From assembly GCA_032622095.1 (NCBI GenBank), contig CP136066.1, positions 67,526,278 to 67,590,277 on the forward strand: a stretch of DNA of 64,000 nt. The letters run 5' to 3'. The DNA comes from Siphonodentalium dalli (taxonomy: Eukaryota > Mollusca > Scaphopoda > Gadilida > Siphonodentaliidae). The notes below the pieces were generated by a model that was not told the origin of the DNA, did not search any database, and saw only the letters and a list, made by a program, of their open reading frames with translations. A program made the position numbers and the translations under genes. Every line of letters begins with the position of its first letter. Position 1 is the first letter of the stretch. Shown here one piece after another: positions 42,275-53,383 of the stretch.

Positions 42275-44717
42275 TTTTGTATTCTATTTCACTATAGAAT
42301 CACTCCCGGGGTCAACTGAGACTTTAAAGCGATCGATAGTAGACACAAAAAACCGCGTTCAACACAGTGAACAAACGGTGTACTCCATGAAACACAAATT
42401 AACTCCTGCAGTTGAAATATACGAATCACAAAGCACAGCATCAATGATATTGAGAGCAGTGTTGTTATTGTTAGATGCATTCCATGAATATTGTAGTATT
42501 TCACCCAAGTAAACTCACATTTGCCCCGCCAACATATCTAGGAAGGTCACCATTACAAGAACGTCGCTAGTGGCAGCGTTTAATATGACATCATGACAAT
42601 GATGGTGCGTACCATACATATAAGCATCAACTCAACCGAATGTTAATTAAGGCACCACCCATAAGCAGTTAAGCGGAACAGCAGAACAGTAGATACCGAT
42701 AACAATATAAAAACATCCACTTGGCAATTAATGGCAAAACAAGAGGTTTATCGGCCTACTCAGCCGACTATATTCTTGAACTTAAAGCACAAATTTCGCA
42801 TGCCTCAGCCCCATGTACCAAATAATGGTTGAAGGCGATTGACAAAGACAATTCACTCACCGATAATTTTGACAAAGGCGAAATCCTCTGATAAATGAAA
42901 TTACATCCACTACAATATCTTGGAATGCAATTTGTTCAGTGCATATGCATGTATAGACACGTTTTGAATTCTGGCGTGGCCGGATTATTGCCGAGTCACT
43001 GACATATCGCCAACAGTAGCACCGACTGATAATATACACAACACAGCACACAGGGCAGTGAGAATATCACCGTAGCGCAATCGCATGGAAACAAATCATT
43101 CGTAAAATTCGAGAGGTAAGAAACGTCGGTGAAATGGTTCACATGCACCAGTAACAGAACAAATCCCATTGTCAGTTATGGTCGGGTTCCTGGTCGACAC
43201 ATTGTACTGATATTCATCTCGGGAAGCTTCCCAGACTCCCAGTCAGATGATATGCGATCCGAACAATTAAGCTTTGGTGCATCCTGTAATACACGATACT
43301 GTGCGGTAACGACGGTACCAGGAGCGTTTCCCCAACTTTATTATCGACAACCTATTATATATATACATTTGAAAAATTGTTTCATTACTCTATATTTTTC
43401 CAATTTCAAATATCAATATATTACCTTGATCCAATAAGAAACTAACTGTTAACTATGATTATCTAAAATACCGGTACGATATCCACAGCCAACCCCCCCC
43501 CCCCCGGTTATAACCCACTGCCCGCGATTCGTATACTTTAAAAAAGCTTTCTATGAGATATATTCGCGGCACATGAGGTGTTCAAATTATAAACATTTTC
43601 TTTGCTGATTTACGTGTCTACTCATCGTGGCAACAATTTCTATTCCTTGGTTTGATGTTTAAGTCAGGACTGGTGTGGACATTTTAGCTACCCCACCCCC
43701 GTTTCGTAACCATTACCGCGACAGTACAGTCGTGGTACCATGCATGTATAGCATTACTGTCGACATGATAATATTTAATATCATTCATGGATATATATCC
43801 TGACTGAAGCCCCATATGATTACCCCTCCCCACCATGAATATTTATACAACCCTGCCACGCCAAGCACATGTTGACTATGACGTCATTCAATCACGCGAC
43901 TTGCTTATGTTCAACTACGTCATTACGCACGTTAACAAGTATCGTTTGGAATCATTTACTGCCATGGATCCGTGAAAATAGGCTGCGTGTGGCCGTTGAC
44001 GTCTGTATATTGTGCATATGTGTGTATATTATATATGGTAGACACACAGCAATAATTAGAATAACAGGGATGACGGAATCTACATTGTCTATATAATACT
44101 ATGGCACGGATGCATATAAGGTAACTTAGAATTAGATTTATTCAATATCACAATTCGCACCTAAATTTCACTCACATATGAGATACCCTCGTCTACATCG
44201 GTTTTACTAAACGAGTAAACCTAACTATATATTGTTATTATTAACATTTGATAGATCATATGATTGAATGTGCACCACATTCGGCACAAAATGCATGGAA
44301 ATCGATACTAATCCACGCCCCCTTCTGTACCCCATCCCACCCTTACCCCCATTGTATAGTTATATATATTTACCTAAGCTTTTCGTGACAGTATAGTTGC
44401 GTTTTATAACATGTATATATTATTGTTTGATATCTACATCTGTTCAGTAATTGATACTCCATTCCATATAAACTGATGCCACCTTAGGTATCTGGTTAGC
44501 TACCCCCCCCCCCCCCACCTTCATATGTTCATAACGTATTGCGACATATGTCGTTATACTTGATTACCACCACTATAATAATGGTCTTGCCATAGACATA
44601 TTGCCCACCGATATCTTCGCCCATGGCACAGTGAATACATGTAGATATCTCCACTTCCCTTTATTTAATTATATTTATATATTTGTAATACATTTGTTTT
44701 CTGTATCGCGTATCCGT
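42275..44717. other. Intergenic with C-tract repeats
   Basis: No supported gene. Poly-C runs at 43493-43505 and 44503-44516, with intervening ACCCCACCCCC phrases (43690, 44330), suggest members of one C-rich repeat. ORFs at 42201-42512, 43129-43437 and 43869-44096 lack family or splice support. Confidence 0.45.
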
Positions 44718-45053
44718 CTACATCGCGTGCAGTTCACTGATATCGCGCGTTTTTCTTAATATTCTGATCTGGTTGTCCTCGGTATAGAGTTGATTTTGGC
44801 CTGTTTTTAGGCTTGGTGGACAGGAAGGTGACCGGTCGTAATCACCTTTTCGTGACGAGGCATGATGACCTAGGGTCAGGCGCTTACTCGTCGAAACCGT
44901 CTCATATAATAATGGACTCATTTCGTCCATTATATAACTCATGTGCGCTTCCGATGACCACCGTAGTCCACTTTTATTTTCTGGAATACCCAACTTTGTA
45001 ATTGTGACATATTTCGGCCTGGTCGTAGCAATTCTTTCTCTGAAACATTTCAC
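44718..45053 (-). CDS. Unassigned minus-strand ORF (111 aa)
   Basis: An open frame with plausible composition (ERIATTRPKYVTITKLGIPE, MDEMSPLLYETVSTSKRL, HHASSRKGDYDRSPSCPPSL). The local base composition is richer in G+C than the surroundings. No domain, start context or splice evidence decides whether it is coding. Confidence 0.22.
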   Translation of the reverse strand: MKCFRERIATTRPKYVTITKLGIPENKSGLRWSSEAHMSYIMDEMSPLLYETVSTSKRLTLGHHASSRKGDYDRSPSCPPSLKTGQNQLYTEDNQIRILRKTRDISELHAM

Positions 45054-45678
45054 TGTGCGCTCTCAGAATGCTTAGCGACATTCACAGATCAGAATCACGG
45101 TACTTATACTGTTATTTAAATAATAAACTATTTATCTACATATTTTTTTCTACTAAATATCCTTACTTGTTATCACCCTATTTTAGTACCCCACTCCCCT
45201 CATTTGCGGGAACTCTTATATAAACTATAAAATATTATATTTTAGACATTACTTCAAGGTAAACGATGAGGTCAATTTCACAAACCTGTGAAATATTTTT
45301 AATTTGTATTGCATTTTGCAGCATTGGGTAGATTTTGTACAGGATTCCTTGTACCAATACATGTTTTCTTTTATTGTAAATTTAATTTTACAAAATTGGT
45401 AGTTGATTCTGTCCAAAATGTCCATATTTTAGCAATAAAAATGTTAGTATAATAATAAAATATATATGATAGGCAAAACTTGACAATTTCATAGCTCCAG
45501 AAAATAACAATCTTCAACGTGGAATTAACACCCATTTGATGTTTTATATTCAAAAGCTATGCAATGCCAAACTTTCAGATCAAAATTGGTAAAGTTTTTG
45601 ATGGAATCTGCAATATGACATTAAACACTAAATTATGTTGGTAAATATTGGTACCAAGTATTTCTGAAATTAAGACTT

Positions 45679-45806
45679 AAAATATTTATATTTATGAATG
45701 TTTTATATTCCTGAATAATTACTGCAAATATTAGCTAAATGAAATATTTTATACTTATGTATGTTTTATATTCCTGAATAATTACTGCAAATATTAGCTA
45801 AATGAA
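45679..45806. repeat. 63-bp tandem duplication
   Basis: Two units sharing TGTTTTATATTCCTGAATAA and TTACTGCAAATATTAGCTAA at 45699 and 45762, preceded each time by an AATATTT.AT sequence. Confidence 0.9.
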
Positions 45807-46248
45807 GCGAGGTCACATTATAAAAGCTGAATGTTGTAATGTCAATGAAGACCACCAGAAAGACACACAATTACAGAATAACCTATTTCAGTATCAGACA
45901 GGTGGCAACTGAAATTAATCTCATGACACAAATATTGGTCACTGGCTTGAGATTTGTTCAACATTACAATTTCTCTTACGTGCATAAAACTAAGAAAGCA
46001 ATGTTTATAAATGTGGTCCTCTGATCCTTGATTGTCGAACGCAAGTAGTTTCAATATTTACGATGTTTCACTATATTATGATAGCTATTTAGAAATAATA
46101 TAAAGTTGATTTATATTTGTTTTCTTTAAATTACAGGGGGTAGGTAAAGATGTTTTTCATGGAGGGCATGATTCTTTTTTGTTCGGTGGAATTATGGACA
46201 CCATCGGCCGAATTCTGGTCCCTGGTCTAGACCACCCTAATACTCACG

Positions 46249-48019
46249 GGCCGGATTCGTCATCTCTGGTTTAAACCTCCGAGTTTAAACCTGGTTTAAA
46301 CCTACATTGGCGGTCCAGCCAAACCGGATCTAAGTGGGCGTTTTTTGTCGTTCAGTTGCCAGCTAATTGACAACTCGAATCGGTTATATGATTATGCAAT
46401 CAAACTACCCTCTTACCAATCGAACCAAAAAGATAGGCCGATATAATGGTTATTGACAAGTCATAAATTATCGTGACCGCGTGCACGCTCAATGGATTTA
46501 TTCATTGAGAAACAAGTATCGCTCATTGACTATTAATCCGATCTCATTCTTTGTTCAAATCAATTTAACAAAGGGCATGTCTCTCAACACGAGTTTCACG
46601 CTCTGTTCATCACTTTGTTTATGATAGATTTCTGCAAGATGCTTCACCCGCAAAGACAAAATTTGGTGTATTTACATGTATATCTGTATATATTAAAGGG
46701 TATAGGAGCTGTCTATCTGTATGTCCGTTTGTCTGTTCGCAAATGTTCTCCAATACCCCTGGACCGATTTCAATTAAATTAGGTGTGGTGATAACATTGT
46801 GTTAAATTGAGTAAGGAGTCGAATCTAAAAAGAAACAAAATTTAAATTAACATTTGTTTGTTTTAATTTAATTAAAATTTTATTTGAATTAAAATTTTCA
46901 AATGATCAAAATGTGCGCAAATCCCCTCTGGCGTTGAATAAGTCTCCATAATCGAGTCAATCCTGGACCAAGAGGTCAGTTAAGTAAAGGCAATTTGCTT
47001 ATGAGTGCACAGCCTAAGCGGCTTCTGAACTGTTGGAAGTGGGCGACCATGCTTTTAACAAAGATATATATTAAATGCGTTGATTGTGTCATAAATTTTC
47101 CGTCATACAGAAAATCAAAAAGATTCCCAGGATTTGAACTGGTAGAATATTATGGGAATTTATAGGCGTAGCCAGAGTAGAGCTTTGTGGCATGATCTAC
47201 ATCAAAATAAGTTATCAAATTTGACTCATATAGCAATATAAGTTTAGGATTGCAAACTATGTGTATAGCATATCTGGTCATGCAGTACCATCGTTTTGGT
47301 TTCAAAATTAAAACGCTGAACCCTTCAAATGAATGCGTTGAAAACACTAGTATTTGTGATTGCCACAAGCCAAACAAAAAAACCACAAGATAGTTGTAAA
47401 AATCATATAGTTAGGAATATCTCCATATCTGAGCAAAGCTCGCGTGCGAATAAATCAACTGTGACACGATAACACCAGCCGACAGTCGTCACTTAGAAAC
47501 GCCCTCACTCGAGATTATTTACAGCTCCACCCTTTGACTGATTGTTTGACAATTCTAAACCGCGATAAAGAAAAGACGGATTCGTCATCTCAAGTTTAGC
47601 CTCGATAAAGCTGGTTTAGCTGGACCACCGAATTAGATGGTTTAGTTGTCGGTTTAAGCTTATAAAACGCAAAAACAATTTTGAAATTGACAAAAACTTA
47701 TCCCCATACGCTTTATATGCGTGAGTGCTTCTCGCTTATAAATTTCCAATCAAAATATGACCGCTGTCGTAATTATTGATTTTCGCAATCAATAAAATGA
47801 GGCGGTCCGCATTCGGAAAGTACGTTTAATTATCTCGACGACACAGAGACACTACTGCTAAACCAGTGGTCTGGCTAGACCAGGTTTAAATCAGAGATGA
47901 CGAATGCGTCAATTAGACCTGCGGTCTCAGGTTTAAACCACGGATTTTGCTGACTCACGGCGGTTTAAACCTAGAGGTTTACGTAGACCAGGTTTAAACC
48001 TGAGATGACGAATCCGGCC
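46249..48019. mobile_element. GTTTAAAC-rich TIR element, copy 2 (1771 bp)
   Basis: Ends GGCCGGATTCGTCATCTC and GAGATGACGAATCCGGCC are perfect inverted repeats with a 3-bp duplication ACG (46246-46248 and 48020-48022). Colinear with 24972-26383 except for about 400 extra bases (47130-47535) that begin at GATTCCCAGG. It has six intact GTTTAAAC boxes (46272-46305 and 47930-47998) and one mutated to GTTTAAAT. The internal terminus-like copy (GGATTCGTCATCTCAAGTTT) lies near 47578. Inserted 43 bases from the left tip of the outer element. Confidence 0.93.
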
Positions 48020-48299
48020 ACGGTGTTCCATGTCTGGACCTGGTCTCGCGAAACCGCCTGGTCTCGATTTAGATTAGGCGGATTATTGTTCAATCAACGA
48101 CGATCGGTGTATCGACGGACAAAGGCACGCTTGGTGCTCGAACAATATGATTGCGTTCACGTCGCGAATAGTTGAGCATTAATGTAACGGGTTATCACCG
48201 AACACGTGCGGTGTGTCGTCTTTACATGCATGTGATTAGAGTGTTCCCATGTGGATGGTGGGGGTGTTGTCCATATTTCCAATCCGCTCCATCCTAATT

Positions 48300-48311
48300 G
48301 GGGGGGGGGGG
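48300..48311. repeat. Poly-G tract (12 nt)
   Basis: Twelve G residues, inside the outer TIR element. Confidence 0.9.
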
Positions 48312-48892
48312 TGAGACACCCCAAGTTCACATGTCGCCACGACCCTACCTTTATGTTTATTTATTATGATAACCTATTTTGATGTCAGCGGTTTGAGTAA
48401 ATGTTTTAGTTGAGTAAAACAAATCTTGTTTCACGGCCGATGGAACCACCCATGGCCTATACGTGGCTATACATTGTTTATACCACCACCTCCCGATCCA
48501 CCGAATAATCAGTCTCAGAGACCGCCCTTTTAAATCTCGACCCAAACATATAATGGGCTAAAAACAATTGCGCCCATCATTTCAGTTGCCATCATTCCAA
48601 TTTCCAAGAATCCAAATGGTAGGACATTATTGGAACAAGGACGATTAACAAAATGTACGTTAAAATAAGAATTTCTCAGAGATTTCTAGGGTTTGGTTTG
48701 GTTTGTTATGGTTTATCGTCGATCTAGCCGCTAGACCACACACGACGTTGTCAATTTTACGGGTGGAGGAAAGACCACGCAGAGGCTTAATTTCACCGAG
48801 AAATCGTCCCACTGCGTGTAGAAACCACCGATCCCCGGAAAGCAACTGACAAACTTGCCCAGATACACGATTACGGTCACCCTACCTATGAC

Positions 48893-48904
48893 GGGGTTCG
48901 AACC
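48893..48904 (-). promoter_or_regulatory. SINE pol III B box
   Basis: GGTTCGAACCCC matches the internal B box of tRNA promoters (GGTTCGANNCC). Confidence 0.85.
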
Positions 48905-48949
48905 AGCTTCGTCAGCGCTGGACGGCCTGTGACGGTGCATTGCACCTGG

Positions 48950-48968
48950 CACTCTACCGACTGAACCA
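48950..48968 (-). promoter_or_regulatory. SINE pol III A box
   Basis: TGGTTCAGTCGGTAGAGTG matches the tRNA A box (TGGCNNAGTNGG), 45 bases upstream of the B box. Confidence 0.85.
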
Positions 48969-49078
48969 CCGGGGCCCCCGAGATTTCTAGGGACACAAGA
49001 TAGTAAACTCCATTCTTGTATTTCTTTTTCAGCAAATGCGTTTAAATAAAAGAATCATAAATTTATATATGTTGATTT

Positions 49079-49250
49079 TTTTTCTTCTATTTTTGTTTTT
49101 GTTTTAATGTTTTGAAAAAAAAAATTCTTTTTTTTTTTTGTTTTTTTTTTTGTTTTTTGTTTTTTGTTTTTTTTTGTAATTTTTTTTTTCTGGTTCTGTT
49201 TTTTTTTTGTAATTTTTTTTTTCGTCTTTACTGTTTTTTTTTTTCGCTTT
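49079..49250. repeat. T-rich low-complexity tract
   Basis: Runs of 8-13 T broken by G or AA (TTTTTTGTTTTT units). The Lys-rich minus-strand ORF at 49055-49297 is its translation and is not credible. Confidence 0.95.
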
Positions 49251-50176
49251 ACGTTTAAAATAAAATTACTTAAAACATCAGTATTATTCTTGTTCAAAAT
49301 ACTGGAATAATCTATGTGAATGGGCGGTAAGAGTAATCCCCATTAAGAAGTATTCCAACGTCAATTTTATGAATACGCCGGGAAAGCCCTGCATCCCGCC
49401 CATGAGATGTAAGACGAAAATGAAAATCCGATGTGCCATTCACTGTTATGCCGGGTCGCCCATGCTCATCCACAGCAAATCACCGGGGTACACGCACGCA
49501 TGATTGTTACAGTTATGATAGGTGACATTATATAAAACACAGTTACACTAGATCATTTCTAATGTCCAGTTAAAAGCCAGCTTGTGATTGCTCAAACTAT
49601 TCACCATCGTGCGAATGACTGGCTTACAATCAAACTAATAATCCGCATTTGAGTTCTGCACCATAAATATATTCTCGAAACCAGACTTCGCTATTCTCGT
49701 CTCAGGATCAAGTCTCGGTTTATACAAAAATCTCAGACCAGGGGGGGACTAGGTCTCAGTTGCAGACTATTACCTATAACACACATAATTATGGATTATA
49801 TTAAATCTTATCCAGTTCATATATAATTATAATCTTTACTCTACACGACATACAAATATAACACAATTACAATTTTGTTAACATAAAGATAAATGCTTCC
49901 AAAAAATACTTATGTTTCTGTTACCAGAACTTGTACGTTACCACATGGTTCGAATTATGAACAGACCGACAAAGGCTTGAATGACAATAAGAAGGCAAAC
50001 CTTGGTTTACGTAAACCTGAGTTTCAAAAAGACGAGAATACGGACCAGTGCTGACCAATAATCCCAACTTACTCGCCTCGAAGCTGGGTAACACATCGCG
50101 ATCACCGTGGTTTCGGCCTGGTCTAGACTATAGTTTACATGAAACCCTGGTCTAGACCAGGGACCAGAATTCGGCC

Positions 50177-51235
50177 GACTAGGTCTAGGAGAGAACCCAA
50201 TGGTGTGCGTGGAATGTTGCATCTAGAGATGAAGGTCAATTACAATGGTAAAAAGGCCACAAATATGGAAGTAGTTGATCCTCTTAATTAAACACTTACC
50301 GATAAGCTTATGTATTTTGCTGAAGAAAGACGAATCTGAACTGGATGTCCAATAGGCCTAACAATATTTACTTTGACAGCCAGTGCATTCTCGCATTTGT
50401 GGGTGTCTCCAATATACCTAACAATATTTACTTTCACTTTGTAAGCCATTGCATTCTCTTATATATGTGAGTATCCCATATGTGAGTCTTGCATATATTA
50501 AGATAATGCACTGTCTTAAGGTCAAGGTAAATATTGTTTGGTCATTATATTCTCATATATTAGAGGTGACTTGTATAATATAAAAGAATTGGCAAAGTGT
50601 TTTCGCAAAGTTCCTGGAAGTTTGAGTTATTAAAGGGTTAATAACAGTGTACTGTCCACACTTTTGCTGATTCAGTTTGATGAATATTTGATAATTGATA
50701 GAGTTACACTTAATATTAAGCTTATTATTGATTTTCAGTCAACAAAATGTATCCAGCGTTATCGTGAACTGCGTAATTTTTCATCACCGACCTGACTTGT
50801 GGAGCAATGGTGGTTTGCTCTCCGAATATTGACTCCATGCACACTATTATAGTAAAAAAAACAATCAAACAATCAGTTACATCTCTTGCCGCCTATGGTA
50901 GCTTGTTGGCTAATACTTTAGTCTACTCATAGTAATCAATACATCACTATTATCTAATTTTGTAACAATAAAATTACAAGGTAATTCTAATTTAATCCTA
51001 ACTACGCCTATGCTTATTTTAGCCAATCAGCGCAGTCATATACATATATCTCAAAAGAATGCCACCCAGCAAATATTATACTCAAAATGTCTGTACACTT
51101 GACTGGTGTACACTGCCAAAAAAGATTTTCTTATTTTGACAAAAATACACTCAAAATAGTTTTATAGGGAGTCACATATTTCTTGATTATTGTTTTCTTA
51201 GTCAAGACAAGCATTAATATTCTGTTTCATTCCTC
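50177..51235. other. Intergenic, nothing recognised
   Basis: AT-rich. AATA(T)ACCTAACAATATTTACTTT is partially duplicated at 50352-50378 and 50411-50433. No supported gene. Confidence 0.5.
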
Positions 51236-51620
51236 TTGTACGACGCCGGCCTTTCGCTGGACCGGGGCCTTCACTCCGGATGAGTAGGTAGGGTTGTCCC
51301 AGGATATTATCCTGGGTCAGATGGTGACCTGGGACCGCACCATTGGCAAGCCCCTCATCGTCTCCATAACAGGACACGAAGGGGACGTCGTTTGTCGGAC
51401 AATGGAGATCCATATCGTGGGGGATGGCGATATGGTGGCTTCGGGACTTCCCGAATACTTCTCCATATCGCCCTGTATTTTTGGAGTGCCCCGATTGTAC
51501 TCCCAGAACTACGTGGGTCGGATCCCCCTGGATCGGTTATTGCTATCTGGGGACGAGCCGGAGACTCGGTCAACCTCGTGAGTGGGTCGGGGAAGTCCCC
51601 GGTGGAGGTAATTCCGAGGG
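51236..51620 (+). CDS. GC-rich island with unassigned ORF
   Basis: About 380 bases with visibly higher G+C than the rest of the window and open frames on both strands. The most protein-like is plus 51294-51581: ILGQMVTWDRTIGKPLIVSI, TGHEGDVVCRTMEIHIVGDG, PEYFSISPCIFGVPRLYS and VGRIPLDRLLLSGDEPE. Because G+C-rich DNA opens all frames, the frame is uncertain. No domain or splice border was recognised. The sharp composition change on both sides suggests an exon of a host gene or inserted foreign DNA. Confidence 0.3.
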
Positions 51621-52113
51621 GTAAACCTCAATATGGAATAACTTTTCCATTTTTGAGTCACCCCTCAGGTTGGTCAGTAGGTTACGCAAAGGGAGAGAAG
51701 GGTAGAGATTGCTATAAATTGTTATGTGGTGGATTACTTAACTTTTGGTGGGAACGTCACACTTGCATCCCGGTTTGAATGTTTTAATTTCAAACTTGGG
51801 TAAAGTTATCACTTTAATTTTAAAATTGGAAAGTTATGTATTGGGACTATGTATGAGTCTTTCTGCATCCATGGAAACGCTGAGCAGGTTGAAGGAGGCC
51901 CACCAGCCCATGTTAGCATCTAAAAGCTAGCGGGAGGTAAATTACTAATGGATATTGTGAAATCACGTTCGACACTAATGGCATGTACACTGTCGCACAC
52001 AAAGAAACACAATTTCCAGTAAAAAAAACTTTGAAATTTGATGAAACACCTATACTTCGAGGAATCTGCTTTGTGGGGTTGTTTGCCTTCAAATAAATCT
52101 ATGGTGATAACAG

Positions 52114-52362
52114 TTGACTGGTCTGTCATACGAAGCAGGGCTCTTTTCGATTGAATATAGTGGACCAGATATTGGAGTAATTCACAATCATGCCCCAACC
52201 GTCTGGATAATCAACTTCCGCTATGTTCTTCCAAATTTCAAAACGGTTGCAGGAAATTTGCAGATTCACAGCGAAATAACGACCAGTTTTTGCTCCCAAT
52301 TGACAACAACTTGCCGAAAAGGACTGAATATCACTGGATATGCCCATGAAGTAATTGTTTAA
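52114..52362 (+). CDS. Unassigned ORF with antisense counterpart
   Basis: The plus frame reads LSYEAGLFSIEYSGPDIGVI and HAPTVWIINFRYVLPNF; the minus strand over the same bases is also open for 133 codons (52126-52527). The plus-strand peptide, rich in beta-branched and aromatic residues, seems the more natural one, but no family is recognised. Confidence 0.22.
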   Translation: MTGLSYEAGLFSIEYSGPDIGVIHNHAPTVWIINFRYVLPNFKTVAGNLQIHSEITTSFCSQLTTTCRKGLNITGYAHEVIV

Positions 52363-53060
52363 TTTCCACAGTACTGCTCCAATAATACATCCACCATATG
52401 TTAAAGGGGTACTGTACACTGAATCCGGCCATTTATGGGATCGTCTCTTTTTACACCAAACAGAATATATGCAACAAATGAATGAATTTGAGCCATGGAT
52501 TAGTGCCAAGTACACGCATGTTCTCATTTGATCCGCTGGTGGTGGCTGGTGGCAGTTATTTATTTCGCGCAGGCCATATCTGTTGCTGTGGGAATGGTAA
52601 AGTCACCAAGTCGGCAGCAAGTGAAAATTGATTAAACGAACAGTAGCAGAGAAAAAACATTCACAAAAAGTGAAATATTTTCCACATAAATCAGAACATG
52701 TCCTTAATGGTGATATTTTGAGTCGCCGAACTTTCTCCATTGGACTCATAACAGAAGAGGAGCTAGAACCTAGTGAGCTGCATCACGAAACTTTGGGATA
52801 ATGACAGCCCTGAAAAGATATTCCCTTCCCAAACCAGATGGTATCAAACAATGGTCTCGAAAACTCAGAGGAAGGACATAAATTAATATGGAGTCGTCTG
52901 CGAGCAGCGTAAATCGAGCTTTATTAGTTCATATGATAAATACACGATAATTAGCAGGATTTTGGAACGTTCGACGTCCAAAAAGGGAGACTGGATTGCT
53001 CATTTTCAGGAAATAAATGCGTTTCAAAAGATACCCTTGAGGCAATGAAAACCCTATTTG
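52363..53060. other. Intergenic, nothing recognised
   Basis: No supported gene or element boundary before the array of AATCAGACTGCC motifs begins. Confidence 0.45.
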
Positions 53061-53383
53061 AGATCAGACTGCCATTCAATCTATTCTTGCTTTATGTACT
53101 ATGAATATCATTCTGAAAATCAGACCGCCAACATTATTGTGATTCTGCCATTCTCCGCATTCTGACAATCAGAGTGACTTTCAATCGATTATTGCTTTAT
53201 GTACATTGTGTATATCTATTGATTATGCCATTCTCTGCATTCTGCAAATCAGACTGCCATTCAATCATACGATTATTGATTTGTGTATATCGTGCTGTCA
53301 AGACAATTGTGAATTTCCACTGATTCTACAATACAAACAATTGTGAAATGCATTCTGAAAATCAGACTGCCAAAATAATGTGA
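53061..53383 (+). repeat. AATCAGACTGCC motif array upstream of Helitron copy 1
   Basis: Five variants of (CATTCTGAAA)ATCAGACTGCC, starting near 53068, 53112, 53160, 53243 and 53353, are separated by related spacers (GATTATTG.TTTATGTA, ATTGTGAATTTC.A.TGATTC, ATTCTGCCATTCTC). The same array precedes the other two Helitron fragments (60183-60560 inverted, 62275-62630), so it is part of the element. Confidence 0.85.

Larger units (their letters stand above)
48692..48979 (-). mobile_element. tRNA-derived SINE with 13-bp target duplication
   Basis: On the minus strand a tRNA-like head begins GGGGCCCCGGTGGTTCAGTC. It contains a pol III A box (TGGTTCAGTCGGTAGAGTG, 48950-48968) and a B box (GGTTCGAACCCC, 48893-48904), then a 150-bp unrelated body and a 3' tail of the AACAAACCAAACC type (48692-48712). 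GAGATTTCTAGGG flanks it directly at 48679-48691 and 48980-48992. Exact flanks and a full head and tail indicate a retroposed, probably full-length copy. SINEs are transcribed by RNA polymerase III and mobilised by a partner LINE; no matching LINE tail was recognised here. The insertion lies inside the outer TIR element. Confidence 0.92.
46206..50176. mobile_element. Outer TIR element of a nested complex (3971 bp span)
   Basis: The left end at 46206-46234 (GGCCGAATTCTGGTCCCTGG...) and the right end at 50148-50176 are perfect 29-bp inverted repeats, and the similarity continues for some bases inside. Without the nested element (46249-48019) and its 3-bp duplication the outer element is about 2.2 kb. 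Subterminal CTGGTCT/AGACCAG motifs recur at 48045-48065, 49730 and 50117-50155. No transposase was found, so it is non-autonomous. A clean target duplication is not evident (flanks ATC and GAC). Its first ten bases GGCCGAATTC resemble the GGCCGGATTC of the inner element, which suggests related transposases (inference). Confidence 0.82.

Noticed and set aside
42292-42512. Opposing ORFs downstream of the TTAA element
   Set aside because: Both strands are open by chance over the TIR-related phrase; no conserved motif.
48890-48980. tRNA gene on the minus strand
   Set aside because: A and B boxes are present but a proper cloverleaf is not evident (the region between the boxes is atypical), and the segment is the head of a SINE with tail and 13-bp duplication.
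49055-49297. Lys-rich 80-codon ORF on the minus strand
   Set aside because: It is the translation of a T-rich low-complexity tract.
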